A stretch of 16,451 nt of DNA. Source: Phycisphaerae bacterium. GTDB lineage: Bacteria > Planctomycetota > Phycisphaerae > UBA1845 > UTPLA1. The stretch is taken from assembly GCA_016935885.1 (NCBI GenBank), contig JAFGQA010000253.1:1-16451 (forward strand), read 5' to 3'. Positions 14,651-16,451 of the stretch are shown here, in pieces (the stretch's first letter is position 1; each line of letters starts with the position of its first letter). A program made the translations under genes and the position numbers. A model generated the notes under the pieces. The model had not been told where the DNA came from, ran no database searches, and worked only from the letters and a program-made list of their open reading frames with translations.

Positions 14651-16204
14651 TTGAACGTGCCGGACAACCACACCTATCTCGGCGGCCGCGGGCTTTCCCC
14701 CCGAGCCGCTTCCGCCCTGGTCGAGGCGTCAGCGGCCATCAATGCCTCCCTCGATATGGGTGAGGTCCTCCAGGCGATAGCCCAGAAGGCGGCGGTCGTC
14801 CTGCGGTCCGAGGCGTCCAGCGTCCTGCTGCTGGACAAACGGCGGAACCGGCTCGTCTTCAGGGCGGCGGTCGGTGATCGCGGCCCCGCTCTGCTCGGCG
14901 AGGAATTCGACGCCGAGTTGGGCATCGCCGGCACCGTGGCCTCGACGGGCCACGCGCGGATCGTGGGCGATGTCAGCCAGTCTCAGGAGTTCTTCCGGGG
15001 CATCGATGCCAAAAGCAGCTTCCAGACGCGCGGGTTGATGGCGGCCCCGCTGGTCTACAAGAATCAGGTCATCGGCGTCGTCGAGGTCCTCAACCCGCTC
15101 CCCACTCCTCCGGATCGGTCATCCTATACCGAAGACGACCTGACGCTGCTCCAGATCTTCGCGAACCTCGCCGCCAACGCCGCCCATAACGCCGCCACGC
15201 ACGAGACCGTGATCAAGGAGAACCGCGGCCTGCGCGAAAGCCTCCATAACCTCCACGCACCGAACAACGCGATCATCGGCAACTCCGCGGCGCTGCACCA
15301 CGTGACCGACATGGTCCACCGCGTGGCGGCCAGCAACGCCACCGTGCTGCTGCTCGGCGAAACCGGTACCGGCAAGGAAGTAACCGCTCGGCAGATTCAC
15401 CATGCCAGCCCGAGGAAGGACCGGCCGTTCATCGCGATCAACTGTGCCGCCCTGCCGGAGACGCTCCTCGAGAGCGAGCTGTTCGGGCACGAGAAGGGGG
15501 CGTTTACCGGGGCACACGCGGACAAGATGGGTCGGTTCGAGATGGCCGATGGCGGAACGTTGTTCCTGGATGAAATCGGCGACATCTCCCTGAGCACGCA
15601 GGTCAAGCTGCTCCGCGTGCTGCAGGAGAAGGAATACGTCCGGGTCGGCGGGACGAAGACGATCTCCACCGACGTGCGGATCATTGCGGCCACCAACCGC
15701 GACCTGCGCGAGGCCAGGGAGAAGGGGAGCTTCCGCGAGGATCTGTACTACCGGCTGAACGTCTTTCCGATCGAGATCCCGCCGCTGCGCCAGCGACGGG
15801 AGGACATCCCGCTGCTGGTCGATCATTTCATTGGTCTTGCGGCCACGACCTTGGGTAGCCCCAAACCCACCGTAGGTGACGGCGCGATGGCACTGATGGC
15901 CAGCTACGACTGGGCCGGCAACATCCGAGAGCTGCAAAACGTCGTCGAACGGGCGGTCCTGCTGGCCGACGGTGGCGAGGTGGCCCCCCATCACCTGCCA
16001 CGCGAGATCGCCGGCGATGCGTCGCTGAAGCAGGACACGAAGGGCGACTCGTCGCTGTGGGGCTACGAGAAGGCGTTGATCGTGAAGGCCCTGCGCGAGT
16101 GCGGCTGGAATCAATCCAAGGCCGCCCGGAACCTGGGTATCAGCCGCGACAACCTGCGGTACCGTCTCAAGAAATACGGGATCGCGAAGGAGCGGAGCGA
16201 ATAG
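14651..16204 (+). CDS. Sigma-54-dependent enhancer-binding regulator with GAF sensor domain
   Basis: Activates sigma-54 promoters by ATP hydrolysis (NifA/FhlA/NtrC class). 517 residues from TTG 14651; AGGA lies 4 nt before it. GTG 14657 and upstream GTG 14540 are alternatives, and the upstream extension is not family-like. GAF domain at about 20-180 ([18 protein letters not shown] ... [21 protein letters not shown]). AAA+ core: Walker A GETGTGKE at 236-243, [15 protein letters not shown] with the sigma-54 contact loop GAFTGA at 283-288, Walker B LFLDEI at 304-309, and [29 protein letters not shown]. Fis-type helix-turn-helix at about 485-505 ([20 protein letters not shown]). No receiver domain, so it senses a ligand or partner through GAF and not a phosphorelay. 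Targets unknown; no clear TGGCAC-N5-TTGC site was found here. Its stop TAG lies within the heptamer array. Confidence 0.93.
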   Translation: MNVPDNHTYLGGRGLSPRAASALVEASAAINASLDMGEVLQAIAQKAAVVLRSEASSVLLLDKRRNRLVFRAAVGDRGPALLGEEFDAELGIAGTVASTGHARIVGDVSQSQEFFRGIDAKSSFQTRGLMAAPLVYKNQVIGVVEVLNPLPTPPDRSSYTEDDLTLLQIFANLAANAAHNAATHETVIKENRGLRESLHNLHAPNNAIIGNSAALHHVTDMVHRVAASNATVLLLGETGTGKEVTARQIHHASPRKDRPFIAINCAALPETLLESELFGHEKGAFTGAHADKMGRFEMADGGTLFLDEIGDISLSTQVKLLRVLQEKEYVRVGGTKTISTDVRIIAATNRDLREAREKGSFREDLYYRLNVFPIEIPPLRQRREDIPLLVDHFIGLAATTLGSPKPTVGDGAMALMASYDWAGNIRELQNVVERAVLLADGGEVAPHHLPREIAGDASLKQDTKGDSSLWGYEKALIVKALRECGWNQSKAARNLGISRDNLRYRLKKYGIAKERSE

Positions 16205-16265
16205 CGAATAGCGAATAGCGAATAGCGAATAGCGAATAGCGAATTGCGAATTGCGAATAGCGAAC
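16196..16265. repeat. Ten-unit AGCGAAT heptamer array
   Basis: Seven perfect AGCGAAT units from 16196, then TGCGAAT twice (16245, 16252) and AGCGAAC (16259). The last sense codons and the stop TAG (16202-16204) of the activator gene are made of the repeat. Confidence 0.92.
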
Positions 16266-16293
16266 GGCTATGGCAATTCACGTTTGAGTGTGC

Positions 16294-16320
16294 CCCATCC
16301 TTTGCGAAGCAAAGGGTGGG
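16294..16320. repeat. Hairpin repeat, family B copy 1
   Basis: Arms CCCATCCTTTGC (16294-16305) and GCAAAGGGTGGG (16309-16320) with one G.T mismatch, loop GAA. It may also help end transcription of the activator gene, though no T tract follows. Confidence 0.7.
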
Positions 16321-16340
16321 ACCACATCACACGACGGCCT

Positions 16341-16367
16341 CCCATCCTTTCTTTCAGAAAGGATGGG
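16341..16367. repeat. Hairpin repeat, family B copy 2
   Basis: Perfect 12-bp arms CCCATCCTTTCT (16341-16352) and AGAAAGGATGGG (16356-16367), loop TTC. It shares the CCCATCCTTT arm with the preceding hairpin, 20 bp away. The rest, 16368-16451, shows no feature I can support. Confidence 0.75.
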
Positions 16368-16451
16368 GCTGGACTTTGGCACTTAACTAGTTACTGCGTG
16401 CCCTGGCCTACGCCGCCTGGCGCCCGAGAATCAGCCTGTGCGGGCGAAGCT

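Noticed and set aside
15119..16114. 331-residue open frame antisense to the sigma-54 activator
   Set aside because: Antisense to conserved AAA+ motifs; no independent support.
16372..16400. TTGGCAC near the window end as a sigma-54 -24 element
   Set aside because: No TTGC at the required spacing downstream.

Overview
The window is a high-GC bacterial chromosome segment, most likely from the Planctomycetota (inference). The main pointers are a protein with a DUF1559 / H-X9-DG-like pseudopilin half, an ECF sigma factor paired with that anti-sigma-like protein, many starts without a Shine-Dalgarno sequence, and gaps crowded with small palindromes and 7-bp tandem repeats. No rRNA, tRNA, CRISPR array, transposase or phage gene was seen. 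Genus and species cannot be called.

Layout. (1) 1-2670, minus strand: a metallophosphoesterase gene followed 34 nt later by a secreted HtrA/Deg protease, ending in a probable terminator. (2) 2949-6432, plus strand: a MacB/LolD-type ABC ATPase overlapping a 928-residue FtsX-like permease, forming one exporter. (3) 6433-6945: a 513-bp gap packed with palindromes, with a candidate promoter and a three-hairpin leader. (4) 6946-8928, plus strand: a TIM-barrel sugar-phosphate isomerase/epimerase-like protein, then a FolD-like protein whose key active-site residues are changed. (5) 9008-14241, minus strand: a run of five genes, read from the right as ECF sigma factor, anti-sigma/pseudopilin chimera, macrodomain ADP-ribose hydrolase, endonuclease/exonuclease/phosphatase-family lipoprotein, and GT39/ArnT-like glycosyltransferase. 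(6) 14651-16204, plus strand: a sigma-54 activator with a GAF sensor domain, divergent from the sigma factor. The two share an intergenic region with overlapping back-to-back candidate sigma-70 promoters.

How the genes fit together. Most encode envelope or regulatory functions: periplasmic quality control (HtrA), export or lipoprotein release (ABC pair), extracytoplasmic sensing (ECF/anti-sigma), lipid or glycan modification (GT39), and a one-component enhancer-binding regulator. The points most worth following up are: the FolD-like enzyme carrying the equivalents of K56Q, Q100H and D125E; the anti-sigma domain joined to a pseudopilin-like membrane and extracytoplasmic domain; a short inverted-repeat-bounded element in three copies, one with its core inverted; a relic of a second htrA 3' end upstream of the phosphoesterase gene; and intergenic repeats (heptamer array plus palindrome) kept in frame inside the phosphoesterase coding sequence.
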